From NCBI RefSeq assembly GCF_900103785.1, contig NZ_FNHE01000005.1, forward strand, positions 233,688 through 297,687: DNA of 64,000 nt. The letters run 5' to 3'. The position numbers and the translations under genes are program-made. The notes under the pieces are model-generated. The model was not told the DNA's origin. It ran no database searches and saw only the letters and a list, made by a program, of their open reading frames with translations. Position 1 is the first letter of the stretch; every line of letters begins with the position of its first letter. Below, in pieces: positions 1 through 8,198 of the stretch. Source of the stretch: Geodermatophilus siccatus. Its GTDB lineage: Bacteria; Actinomycetota; Actinomycetes; Mycobacteriales; Geodermatophilaceae.

Positions 1-2
1 GG

Positions 3-710
3 GAGTGGCTCGGCTACGCCTGGGTGTGCCTGGCCGAGCAGCCGCCGTCGTTCGAGGACGACGTCATGGGCGCCATCGCCGAGCGCCTCGGGAGCCGGGA
101 GTCCATCGACGGCTACGAGCTGGACGCGCTCACCGTGGGCCGCCGCATCACCTACGACGTGCAGGCCAACTGGAAGCTCATCATCGAGAACTTCATGGAG
201 TGCTACCACTGCGCGACCATCCACCCCGAGCTCACCGAGGTGCTGCCGGAGTTCGCCGACGGCTACGCCGCGCAGTTCTTCGTCGGGCACGGCGCGGAGT
301 TCGGCGCCGACGTGCAGGGCTTCACCGTCGACGGCGGCGAGGGCTTCGACAAGCTCCCCGGCGTCGACGAGGACCACGACCGCCGCTACTACGCCATCAC
401 CGTGCGGCCGACGGTCTTCGTCAACCTGGTGCCCGACCACGTGATCTTCCACCGGATGTTCCCGGTGTCGGAGAGCCGGACGATCGTGGAGTGCGACTGG
501 CTGTACACCCGCGAGGTGGTGGAGTCCGGCAAGGACGTGTCCCGGTCGGTGGAGCTGTTCCACCGGGTCAACGAGCAGGACTTCGAGGCCTGCGAGCGGA
601 CCCAGCCGGCCATGTCCTCGCGGGCCTACGCCCACGGCGGGGTCCTGGTCCCCTCCGAGCACCACATCGGGGAGTTCCACCACTGGCTGACCCAGCGCCT
701 GGCCGACTGA
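3..710 (+). CDS. Aromatic ring-hydroxylating (Rieske) oxygenase large subunit, C-terminal part
   Basis: The gene enters from the left edge; the open frame is already running at base 3. The visible 235 residues match the C-terminal catalytic domain of Rieske non-haem iron oxygenases: an NWKLIIENFMECYHC block followed by the His of IHPEL supplies the 2-His part of the mononuclear iron site. The later NEQDFEACERTQPA stretch is also typical of the family. The [2Fe-2S] Rieske domain must lie upstream, outside the window. Substrate cannot be told; a choline/carnitine-type or aromatic oxygenase are both possible. Confidence 0.85.
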   Translation, partial: EWLGYAWVCLAEQPPSFEDDVMGAIAERLGSRESIDGYELDALTVGRRITYDVQANWKLIIENFMECYHCATIHPELTEVLPEFADGYAAQFFVGHGAEFGADVQGFTVDGGEGFDKLPGVDEDHDRRYYAITVRPTVFVNLVPDHVIFHRMFPVSESRTIVECDWLYTREVVESGKDVSRSVELFHRVNEQDFEACERTQPAMSSRAYAHGGVLVPSEHHIGEFHHWLTQRLAD

Positions 711-769
711 GAAAACACCACCTTTCCCCGTTCCCGCTGTCAGCCGGCTCGGGGTGGGATCGGACGAGG

Positions 770-813
770 CCACGTGGGGCCGGGAGGACGCTCGTCATCC
801 CGGCCCCACGTGG
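770..813. terminator. Perfect 16-bp inverted repeat, likely terminator or operator
   Basis: Arms 770-785 and 798-813 are exact reverse complements (ccacgtggggccggga) around a 12-base loop, and one more G-C pair closes the base. It lies 60 bases after the oxygenase stop and 140 bases before the stress-protein start. A GC-rich hairpin without a T-run is the usual actinobacterial terminator form. The CACGTG cores in both arms could also bind a regulator. Confidence 0.6.
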
Positions 814-953
814 CTGTCGACGATCCAGCCCGGCCACGGTCGGCTGCACCCGTCCGAACGGGATGGGCGTCCTGCTCGCGGGCGGGTCGACGGTCGTGGA
901 CGACCTGGCCCCGGCCACGCGAGGTGGCGTCGCGACGACGATAGGTTGCGTCC

Positions 954-1481
954 ATGACCGAGCAGATCGACACCGAGCAGATCGACGTGGAGTTCGATGA
1001 CGAGGGCGTGACCCGGGTGGCCGACGTCCCAGGCGGGGTCCTGGTCGGGCACGACGGGTCGGCGTGCGCTCAGGAGGCGCTGCAGTGGGCCGCGCGCCTG
1101 GCCGCTCGCGCCGGCTTCCCGCTGCACGTGCTGCGCGCCTGGAAGATCACCACGGCCCCGCAGCCGGCGACGTGGGCGCCGGGCTACATCCCCCCGTTCG
1201 AGGACTTCGAGCAGGCGGTGCGGGCCGACCTGGAGGCCGACGTGGCCGCCGCCCGCCTGGACCCCGGGCTGTCGGTGACCTGCCACGCCACCCACGGCAC
1301 CGCCGTGCGCGGGCTGATCGAGTCGGCGGTGCGCGCCGACCTCCTCGTGGTCGGCGCCCGCGGCCGCGGCGGCTTCACCGGGTTGCTGCTCGGCTCGGTG
1401 AGCGACCAGGTCGTGCGCCACGCCCCCTGCCCGGTCACGGTCGTCCGGACCGGTACCGGAGCGGCCCACGCCGAAGCCTGA
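954..1481 (+). CDS. Universal stress protein (UspA family), single domain
   Basis: 175 residues with one Usp domain. The N-terminal VLVGHDGS strand-loop and the C-terminal GARGRGGFTGLLLGSVS signature fit the nucleotide-binding G-x2-G-x9-G-S pattern of ATP-binding Usp proteins. An acidic 20-residue N-terminal extension precedes the domain. The gene stands alone; 240 bases upstream hold only the hairpin. Family role: cytoplasmic stress-survival protein; the specific partner is unknown. Confidence 0.9.
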   Translation: MTEQIDTEQIDVEFDDEGVTRVADVPGGVLVGHDGSACAQEALQWAARLAARAGFPLHVLRAWKITTAPQPATWAPGYIPPFEDFEQAVRADLEADVAAARLDPGLSVTCHATHGTAVRGLIESAVRADLLVVGARGRGGFTGLLLGSVSDQVVRHAPCPVTVVRTGTGAAHAEA

Positions 1482-1585
1482 CCACCCGGGGACGGGCCGG
1501 GGCGGAGGGGTGGCGTGGGGTCGCCGTACCGGGCCCGGGCCGCCGACGGTGGCCGCCGTCCGCCTGGAACGGGCAGCATGCCGGT

Positions 1586-2326
1586 GTGACCACCGCCGGC
1601 GACCACCACGGGCACACCCACCGTCTCGACCTGACCGACGCCAGCGTCCGGGAGTGGGACGCGACGGTCGTCGCGGCCGATCCCGAGCAGGGCATCGTCC
1701 TCGACCGCAGCGCCTTCTACCCGGGCGGCGGGGGGCAGCCGCCGGACGAGGGCGTGCTGCTGTGGGGCGGCGTCCGCACCCGCATCGCCGGCACCCGCAA
1801 GGGCGACGAGCTGTACCTGATCCCGGTGGAGGGCGACCCGGTGCCGCCCCCGGGCACCGCCGTCCGCGGGGCGCTGGACGACGAGCGGCGGACGGCGCTG
1901 ATGCGGACGCACTCGGGCCTGCACGTGCTCACCGGCGTCGTCCTGCGCGACTTCGGCGCGAAGGTCACCGGGGGCAACATGGAGCCGCTGACCGCGCGCA
2001 TGGACTTCGACCTGGCCGAGGTGCCGGCCGACTTCAAGGACCGCGTGGCCGAGGCGGTCAACGCCGAGATCGCCGCGGACCGGCGCATCGAGGTGCGCAC
2101 GCTGCCGCGTGCGGAGGCCTACGCGATCCCCGACCTGATCCGGACGGCGACCGACCTGCTGCCGCCCGACATCGAGGAGGTCCGGATCGTCGACATCGTC
2201 GGCCTGGACCTGCAGGCCGACGGTGGCACGCACGTGGCCTCGACGGCGATGGTCGGCCGGGTCGAGGTGGTCAAGATGGAGAACAAGGGCCGCGGGTTCC
2301 GACGGCTGCGCATCCGAATCGTGTGA
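1586..2326 (+). CDS. AlaX-type alanyl-tRNA editing protein
   Basis: 246 residues resembling the free-standing editing domain of alanyl-tRNA synthetase, which hydrolyses Ser- or Gly-mischarged tRNA-Ala. Seen: the AFYPGGGGQPPD glycine-rich block, the HxxxH zinc motif as HSGLH, and the second motif as DGGTH, where most relatives have CGGTH. The zinc-ligand cysteine is thus replaced by aspartate. GTG at 1586 was chosen because it opens just before the conserved domain; the long frame upstream lies over the stress gene and is not coding. Confidence 0.85.
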   Translation: MTTAGDHHGHTHRLDLTDASVREWDATVVAADPEQGIVLDRSAFYPGGGGQPPDEGVLLWGGVRTRIAGTRKGDELYLIPVEGDPVPPPGTAVRGALDDERRTALMRTHSGLHVLTGVVLRDFGAKVTGGNMEPLTARMDFDLAEVPADFKDRVAEAVNAEIAADRRIEVRTLPRAEAYAIPDLIRTATDLLPPDIEEVRIVDIVGLDLQADGGTHVASTAMVGRVEVVKMENKGRGFRRLRIRIV

Positions 2327-2348
2327 CGACGAGCTGTGCCGCAGCGAC

Positions 2349-2427
2349 CAGTGGACGGGGGGCGCCCAGTGGACGGGGGGCGCCCAGTGGACGGGGGGCG
2401 CCCAGTGGACGGGGGGCGCCCAGTGGG
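2349..2427 (+). repeat. Tandem array of an 18-bp unit, 4.4 copies
   Basis: Four exact copies of cagtggacggggggcgcc run from 2349 to 2420, followed by a partial fifth copy. The array starts 23 bases after the AlaX stop. The unit is a multiple of three, so every frame across it stays open and simulates short peptides. I see no start site or coding context, so I treat it as an intergenic minisatellite. Confidence 0.9.
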
Positions 2428-2541
2428 ATCCCGCCGGGGAGCGTCCCCGGGTGCTGAGGATGTCAAGGGACTCGCCACATCTGTGGACAGGCGGCTGAGC
2501 TGGGGATTCGTGCTGCGGCGGCGTTCTTGACGCGCTAGACT

Positions 2542-2557
2542 TCGAACACTTGATCGA
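2542..2557. promoter_or_regulatory. SOS-box-like site upstream of the DUF222 gene
   Basis: The sequence tcgaacacttgatcga matches the actinobacterial LexA box TCGAAC-N4-GTTCGA with one mismatch (GATCGA in the right half). It ends 16 bases before the start codon of the DUF222/HNH gene. Mycobacterial 13E12/DUF222 genes are reported as members of the LexA regulon, so damage-inducible control is plausible. This is inference from one site. Confidence 0.5.
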
Positions 2558-2573
2558 TCCGGTGGGAGGTGTC

Positions 2574-3798
2574 GTGGACGACCTGATGGCCGCGCTCGAC
2601 GCCCTGGCCGCCGAGGACCTGGCACCGTTGTTCGGCCCGGCGCTGCTGGAGCGGCTGCGGCCCGCTGCTGGCCGCGCAGAACCGGCTCGCCGCCGAGGTC
2701 GCCCGCACGGTGCGGAAGGCCGAGGTGTCCGGTGCCGCGGAGGTCGACGGGCTGAGGTCCATGGCCTCCTGGCTGCGCGGGCACGGTCACCTGGCGGTCG
2801 CGGAGGCCGCCCGGGTGGTGCGCACCGGCCGGGCGCTGGCGCACCTGCCGGGCCTGGCCGCCGCGTGCGCCGCCGGGCAGGTGACCGGTGAGCAGGCCGG
2901 GGTGATCGCCCGGGTGGCCGAGCCCGAGGCGCTCGCGCTGGCCGCTGGGCAGGACGTCGACCTGGCCGTGGTCGACCGACTGCTCACCGGCGTGGCGTGC
3001 GAGCGGCCGCACGCCGACGTGGCCAAGGCGGTGGCCCACTACCTGGACCGGCTGGATGAGGACGGTCCCGAGCCCGATCCGACCGAGGGCCGCCGGCTGG
3101 TGCTGGCCAAGCAGGCGGATGGGAGCGTCAGCGGCCGGTTCGACCTGGACGCGGTGGGCGGGGAGAGGCTGCAGGCGGCGCTGGAGTCCCTGGTGCAGGC
3201 CGGCCGGGCCGCCGAGGAGCGGACCCGGGCGCAGCGGCTGGCCGATGCGCTGGTGCAGCTGTGCGACAACCAGCTGGCCGCCGGGTCGCTGCCGACGCTG
3301 CGCGGGCACAAGCCGCAGGTCGTCGTGACGGTCGGCATCGAGGACCTGGTCGACCCGGCCACCAGTCGCGGCGCGGCCAAGACCGGCTTTGGGGCGGCCA
3401 TCTCCGCGGCGCGGGCCCGCTGGCTGGCCTGCGACGGGCAGGTGACCCGGATCGTGCTGGGCCCCGGCGGGGTGCCGCTGGAGCACGGCCGCACGGTGCG
3501 GCTGTTCCCCGCCCACGTGCGCCGGGCCGCCGAGGTGCGCGACGGCGGGTGCGTGTTCGCCGGCTGTGCGGCGCCGACCTGGTGGTGCGACGTCCACCAC
3601 CTGCTGGCCTGGGTCGACGGCGGAGAGACGAACCTGGCCAACGCCGCGCTGCTGTGCGAGCGGCACCACACCCAGGTCCACCACGGCTTCCGCGTCGAGC
3701 GCCGACCCGACGGCCGATGGCGCACCTGGCGACCCGACGGCACCGAGATCCGCACCGGACCCCAGCGCACCGGCCCACCCCTGGCCACCGCCGCCTGA
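2574..3798 (+). pseudogene. DUF222/HNH endonuclease (13E12-like), frameshifted near the 5' end
   Basis: Reading from GTG 2574 (ribosome site gggagg just upstream) gives MDDLMAALDALAAEDLAP and so on up to LLERLR. The same protein then continues one base later as LLAAQNRLAAEVARTVRK. One extra C in the run at 2661-2663 accounts for the shift. Downstream, the DUF222 body (about 260 residues) and the HNH domain (DVHHLLAWVDGGETN, then the late histidine of CERHH) are intact to 3798. Without correction, translation from the real start ends at 2891. The cause is either a young pseudogene or a sequencing error. Confidence 0.8.
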
Positions 3799-4105
3799 CC
3801 GCCACCCACTCCAGCCGGTAGCCGACCGACGCCCACCCCCGGGCACCGGTCGGCTGCCGGCTGCCCGCGCGCAGGCGATCACGGTCAGCGCCCGTCGAGG
3901 TGGCGCCGGGCGCCGTCCCCACGGAGGAGTGGCGGGCCTCGTGCTGGCTGCCCTGTCGCTCCCGTGCCGGGACCACTTCCAGGGCACCACGACGAGCAAC
4001 CCGCCGCCGCGGTCGACCCGGGTGCCGCACGCCCGAGCCGCCCTGCTCGCCGTCTCCGTCGGCACCGGGGGCGGCATGGGCGGTCCGGGATCCTGGACGC
4101 ACGGG
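3799..4105. other. Non-coding gap between converging genes
   Basis: About 300 bases separate the ends of the DUF222/HNH gene and the minus-strand gene that follows. Open frames cross it on both strands but none has a ribosome site, a recognisable motif or sensible codon use. I see no strong hairpin. Confidence 0.5.
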
Positions 4106-4873
4106 TCAGGCCGAGAGCGCCGTCCACTCCGCGGTCTGCCTGCCGAGGGCGACGGCGTGCGCCAGCCGGAGGCTGCCGCTGAGCCAGACCAGGACGTCGT
4201 GCAGCCTCAGCCGGGTGAGCGGGACGCCCCCGGTCGCGGTCAGCAGTCCGGACGCCGCGGTCTCGAGCGCACCGAAGGCCTCGGCGTTGGCCAGCAGTTC
4301 CCGGTGCACGACCGCCTCCAGCCCGCTGTCGCCCTCCTCGACGTGGGGCAGCAACTGGCGGCGGGTGGTGCTGCCGACCAGCGGCACGAGGTCCGGACGC
4401 CGGTGGTGCAGCGCCGCGGAGAGGTGGTCGCGGTGCAGTCCGGGACCGTGCCGGCCGATGCTCCGCAGACCGGCGCCGACCGTGCCCGGCTCCTCCAGCA
4501 CCGACAGCTCCCCGGGCGGGAGCTCCCAGAACGCCCGACCGTCCGCCCGCACCGCCACGGCGTCGGCCAGCGGGCCGGCCTCGTCGAGCGCGGAGCGGAC
4601 CGCGGCCCAGCCCGCCGGGTCCAGGCGGCCGTGCAGCCCTTCGGCGACGAGGACGTCGTCGTCGCCCAACGGTCCGGCGACCCGCGGGCGGCAGTCGAAG
4701 CGCTCGTAGCCGAAGGCCGGGACCCGCACCCACCGACCCTCCGGGTGGCCCGGGGAGCGGAACCACAGCGCCCGCCGTCCCCGCGCGTATCCGAGCACCG
4801 CCGCGAGCGCGGTGTCCCAGGGCACCGCGTCAGGTCCGACGCTGGGCAGGGACAGGGGCGGACCGTCAGCCAC
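4106..4873 (-). CDS. Hypothetical protein, possibly DUF6308-like
   Basis: About 255 residues from a GTG at 4873 overlapping a ggggag ribosome site. The product is soluble, rich in Leu/Arg/Gly, with no signal peptide or membrane segment. Seen: an internal VPLVGSTTRRQLLPHVEEGDSG block and a C-terminal LRLHDVLVWLSGSLRLAHAVAL helix. I recall similar text in actinobacterial proteins of the DUF6308 type, but this is weak. The frame stays open upstream to 5206, but codon use there fits a different frame (next entry). Confidence 0.5.
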   Translation of the reverse strand: MADGPPLSLPSVGPDAVPWDTALAAVLGYARGRRALWFRSPGHPEGRWVRVPAFGYERFDCRPRVAGPLGDDDVLVAEGLHGRLDPAGWAAVRSALDEAGPLADAVAVRADGRAFWELPPGELSVLEEPGTVGAGLRSIGRHGPGLHRDHLSAALHHRRPDLVPLVGSTTRRQLLPHVEEGDSGLEAVVHRELLANAEAFGALETAASGLLTATGGVPLTRLRLHDVLVWLSGSLRLAHAVALGRQTAEWTALSA

Positions 4874-5186
4874 CTCCCCAGCCTGCTCGACGCCGAGCCG
4901 GGCCGCGGCATCGAGGGACCCGCGCGCCGGCGTTGCGGGCGGCGCGGTCGTGCGGACGGTCCGGCGCCCGTGGCACCTCGTCCACCGGCATGACCACCGG
5001 CAGCGTGGTGCCGTCCTCGTGCAGCCACGACAGCCAGAGGCTGCGGGCGGCGAGGACCGGTGGGTCGAGCAGGTCGGCCCAGCGCTGCGTGAGCTCGGCG
5101 GCCGAGCGGACGGGGACCTGGGCGAGCGGGGAGTCGTCACGTCTGGGACCTCGCCGCGGCCACCGCCGGTGCGGTCCGCCGTCCAC
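4866..5186 (-). pseudogene. Hypothetical protein, apparently truncated
   Basis: The middle of this frame (RSAAELTQRWADLLDPPV, SLWLSWLHEDGTTLPVV, PVDEVPRAPDRP) reads like a real soluble actinobacterial protein of about 130 residues. It then turns into arginine/proline-rich out-of-frame sequence and stops at 4866. Its natural start is unclear: a gtgacg start 20 bases downstream of the proposed GTG would need one added base to enter this frame. I read it as a decayed gene or fragment. Confidence 0.35.
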
Positions 5187-5348
5187 AGGACGACGCCCGT
5201 CCACACGACCGTCGACGCCGCACGCCCGGCTCTGCCAGCGGCTCACGCAGCTCACTCGCACCAGCCGACGCAGCTCCGGTCAGCAGGCACACCGAGGGTC
5301 GGGCGCGCACGTACGGTGCCGTTGCACGTCCGATGACGGGGGACAGCG

Positions 5349-6011
5349 ATGATGCCGACCGACCCGAACCACCAGAGCCCGATGCCGCCCTGGCAGGCCA
5401 CGCAGACCATGCAGCTACCGCTCCAGCCGCCCGCCGAGCAATCAGCCGGCAAGCGGCGGAGGTGGCTGCTGTGGGTGATCCCTCTGGTGGCCTTCCTGTT
5501 CGGCATCGGCGTCGGTGGGGCGAGCAACGGGGCCGACGTGACCACCACGCCGCAGTACCAGTCGCTGCAGGCGGAGCTGGACACCGCGCAGGACGAGGCC
5601 GGTGAGCTCAGCGACGAGGTGGCCGACGCCCAGGAGCGGGTGCGGCAGGCGGCCGCGGCGGCGCAGGCGCAGGTCGAGCAGCAGGACGCGGCGATCGGCG
5701 AGCGCACCACGGCGCTCGACCGGCGGGAGCAGGAACTCGCCGCGCGGGAGAGCGCCCTGCGCGCGGCCGAGCAGGCGGCCAGCAGCAGGAGCAGCGGCTC
5801 GTCGTCCGGCTCGTCGTCCTCGTCCTCCGGGTCGGTGTCGTCCGGCGCCGGCACCGCGTCGGTCGTCGAGCCCGAGCCGCAGGTCTCGGCCAGCGCCTCC
5901 TACGCCAACTGCTCCCAGGCGCGGGCCGCCGGCGCGGCTCCCGTCCGCGTCGGCGACCCTGGCTACGGCCGCCACCTCGACCGTGACGGTGACGGGGTCG
6001 GCTGCGAGTAG
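5349..6011 (+). CDS. Membrane-anchored excalibur calcium-binding domain protein
   Basis: 220 residues. A proline/glutamine-rich cytoplasmic N terminus is followed by KRRR and a single membrane span (about 38-58, WLLWVIPLVAFLFGIGVGG). Next come a coiled-coil stretch of about 80 residues, a Ser/Gly linker (about 142-165) and a C-terminal excalibur domain with the YANCSQARAAGAAPV opening and the DRDGDGVGCE calcium loop. The paired cysteines probably form a disulphide outside the cell. Start ATG 5349 follows cgggggac. It ends at a strong hairpin facing the next, convergent gene. Confidence 0.88.
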   Translation: MMPTDPNHQSPMPPWQATQTMQLPLQPPAEQSAGKRRRWLLWVIPLVAFLFGIGVGGASNGADVTTTPQYQSLQAELDTAQDEAGELSDEVADAQERVRQAAAAAQAQVEQQDAAIGERTTALDRREQELAARESALRAAEQAASSRSSGSSSGSSSSSSGSVSSGAGTASVVEPEPQVSASASYANCSQARAAGAAPVRVGDPGYGRHLDRDGDGVGCE

Positions 6012-6021
6012 GCCACACGAC

Positions 6022-6054
6022 GGGGCCGGTCCGGACGACGTCCGGGCCGGCCCC
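6022..6054. terminator. Bidirectional terminator hairpin
   Basis: Arms 6022-6035 (ggggccggtccgga) and 6041-6054 pair over 14 bases with one G-U, around a 5-base loop. It sits exactly between the converging stops at 6011 and 6058, so it can end transcripts from both sides. Confidence 0.8.
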
Positions 6055-6057
6055 GCG

Positions 6058-7128
6058 TCAGTTCTCGGGCCCGCCGTCGTCGGGGACGACCTCGATGCCC
6101 GAGCCCGGTGCCAGGGCGGTGAGGGCGTCCATCACCTCGACGGTGCCGATGCCCCACGTCTTCGACAGCACCCACGTGCGCTCGCCGTCGAGGAGGGGCT
6201 GGTCGAGGAACCACCGCCCCAGGTTCTGCTCTGCCTTCAGGTAGCGGGAGACGAACGCGGCGGCGAGCTCGTCGCCGGTCAGCCGACCCTCGACGGGCAG
6301 GAACTTCGACCGCCGCATCACCCCGGCCATCGCCTCGGGCGCCACCCCGGCGGCGTGCAGCTGGTGCACGAGCAGCAGCAGCGCCCGCCGCTTGGGCAGG
6401 AACGCGCTGCTGCCCGACGGCCCGGTGACCGCGTACCGGGTCAGGTCGCGGCCGTCGCCGGACCCCGAGGCCGCCGCGCGCGTGGCCTCCTCGCGGCGGC
6501 GCAGCCCGACGGTGTACTCGGCGGCCTCCGGCAGCGGGATCAGCTGCTGCAGGTCGACCACCAGCCGCTCGCCCACCCGGTACGGCGTCATCCGGATGCA
6601 GGTGACGGCGAGGTCGTAGACGTCGTTGAGCCACAGCACGGTCGTGGTGATCTGGCTGTCGAACCCGGCCGACACCAGCACGATCCGCACCCGCCGCTCG
6701 AGCACGGCGTCCTCGCCGCCGACGTCCTCCAGCCACTCGCCGAGCACCTCGCGCGCCCGGTCGGCGTCGGGGGAGCCCACCGCCCGCAGGTGCCGCCCCA
6801 GCGTGGCCGCGAGCTGGTCGAAGGTCATCGCCGAGACCATCGCGGCGTACCGGAGCGCCTGCAGCTCCATGTGGCCGCCGTCCTCGGTGCGCTTGAGCTC
6901 GACGACGACCAGCTGCCCGGCGCGGTCGACGCACAGCAGGTCGATCCGCCGCTTGACGTCGAAGTCGCCGAACTCCTCGGCCACCACGAGCAGGTCGTCG
7001 CCGAGGACGTCGATGCGGTCCCGGATCGCCGCTTGCAGGTCCGCGCGCTCCCACACGCCCTCGGCCGCGAACGTCGTCGCCGGGACGGCGGTGAGGGCGC
7101 GGTCGGGCGTCAGCTCGAACAGGGTCAC
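6058..7128 (-). CDS. PD-(D/E)XK nuclease-like protein
   Basis: 356 residues. The N-terminal half carries a restriction-endonuclease-like core: RRIDLLCVD, then QLVVVELKRTEDGGH, matching D-x(n)-E-x-K. This resembles DUF91/NucS-type and related nuclease domains; the C-terminal half (LLLLVHQLHAAGV, WFLDQPLLDGERTWVLSKTWG) is not recognised. GTG 7128 opens with the strongly coding TLFELTPDRAL and overlaps the stop of the upstream gene by 4 bases (GTGA), so the two are co-translated. DNA cleavage is an inference from the motif alone. Confidence 0.6.
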   Translation of the reverse strand: MTLFELTPDRALTAVPATTFAAEGVWERADLQAAIRDRIDVLGDDLLVVAEEFGDFDVKRRIDLLCVDRAGQLVVVELKRTEDGGHMELQALRYAAMVSAMTFDQLAATLGRHLRAVGSPDADRAREVLGEWLEDVGGEDAVLERRVRIVLVSAGFDSQITTTVLWLNDVYDLAVTCIRMTPYRVGERLVVDLQQLIPLPEAAEYTVGLRRREEATRAAASGSGDGRDLTRYAVTGPSGSSAFLPKRRALLLLVHQLHAAGVAPEAMAGVMRRSKFLPVEGRLTGDELAAAFVSRYLKAEQNLGRWFLDQPLLDGERTWVLSKTWGIGTVEVMDALTALAPGSGIEVVPDDGGPEN

Positions 7129-8162
7129 CGGTGGCCGAGGCCGCCGGGGCCGTGGTCGGCGGGCACGCGCTCGTCCTCGGGCGGCGGCCCGGGCGGCGTC
7201 CCGTCGCCGAAGGGCCGGCCGCCCAGCTCCTCGCGGCCGTGCGGGGTCAGCCAGTTCGACGTGTCCGGGCCCTGCGGGATGACCTGGGTCGGGTTGATGT
7301 CGGCGTGGACGACGTAGTAGTGCTCCTTGATCTGCGGGAAGTCGATCGTGTCGCCGAACCCCGGGGTCTGGAACAGGTCGCGCGCGTAGGCCCACAGCGC
7401 CGGCATCTCGGTCAGCTTCTGCCGGTTGGCCTTGAAGTGGCCGTGGTAGACGGGGTCGAAGCGGGCCAGCGTGGTGAACAGCCGGATGTCGGCCTCGGTG
7501 ATCGACCCGCCCATCAGGTAGCGCTGCCCCGACAGCCGCTCCTCGAGCCAGTCCAGCGCCGTCCACAGCCGGTCGTACGCTCCGTCGTAGGCCCCCTGCG
7601 AGCCGGCGAAGCCGCACCGGTACACGCCGTTGTTGACCTCGGTGTAGACGCGCTGCATGACCTCGTCCATCTCGTCACGCAGCGCCTCGGGGTAGAGGTC
7701 GGGCGCGCCGTCGCGGTGGTACGCCGTCCACTCGGTGGAGAGGTCCAGGGTCATCTGCAGGAAGTCGTTGGTGACCACCTGCCTGGTGGGCACGTCGACC
7801 AGCGCGGGCACCGTGATGCCGCGGTCGTAGTGGGGGAAGCGGGCGAGGAAGGCCTCCTGCAGCCGCTCGTAGCCCAGCACCGGGTCGCGCCCGCCGGGGT
7901 CGAGGTCGAAGGTCCAGGACCGCTCGTCGTGGGTCGGCCCGCACATGCCCATGGAGATCACGTCCTCCAGGCCGAGCAGCCGGCGCACGATGACCGCGCG
8001 GTTCGCCCACGGGCAGGCCCGCGCGACGACGAGCCGGTAGCGCCCGGCCTCCACCGGCCACCCGCCGGCACCGTCGGCGGTGATCCGGTCGGGGATGTAG
8101 TTGGTGTCCCGGGTGAACTCCCCGGAGGTGACGTAGCCCGAGCCGCTGTTCTCTTCGCTCAC
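7125..8162 (-). CDS. Glutathionyl-hydroquinone reductase-like protein (YqjG/ECM4 family)
   Basis: 345 residues with the family layout: an N-terminal thioredoxin-like domain with catalytic cysteine in ACPWANR, a conserved GPTHDERSWTFD segment and a C-terminal all-alpha GST domain (SITEADIRLFTTLARFDPVYHGHFK). The family reduces glutathionylated hydroquinones; actinobacteria lack glutathione, so a mycothiol-linked role is likely but unproven. Start is GTG 8162. A Gly/Pro-rich tail of about 30 residues overlaps the nuclease-like gene by 4 bases. Confidence 0.88.
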   Translation of the reverse strand: MSEENSGSGYVTSGEFTRDTNYIPDRITADGAGGWPVEAGRYRLVVARACPWANRAVIVRRLLGLEDVISMGMCGPTHDERSWTFDLDPGGRDPVLGYERLQEAFLARFPHYDRGITVPALVDVPTRQVVTNDFLQMTLDLSTEWTAYHRDGAPDLYPEALRDEMDEVMQRVYTEVNNGVYRCGFAGSQGAYDGAYDRLWTALDWLEERLSGQRYLMGGSITEADIRLFTTLARFDPVYHGHFKANRQKLTEMPALWAYARDLFQTPGFGDTIDFPQIKEHYYVVHADINPTQVIPQGPDTSNWLTPHGREELGGRPFGDGTPPGPPPEDERVPADHGPGGLGHR

Positions 8163-8198
8163 CCGACCAGGGTGGTCGACTCCGCGCGGGTCCGCTCG

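Noticed and set aside
5-1000. Long frame over the oxygenase end in another phase
   Set aside because: Product is Arg/Pro/Gly-rich low-complexity text; the oxygenase frame has recognisable motifs and a proper stop at 710.
2349-2427. CRISPR-like short repeats
   Set aside because: Contiguous 18-bp units without spacers and no cas genes nearby.
2119-4077. 652-codon minus-strand frame opposite the DUF222 gene
   Set aside because: Shadow of a GC-rich gene; it reads through the 18-bp repeat as a Pro-Ser-Thr-Gly repeat and has no start signal or family match.
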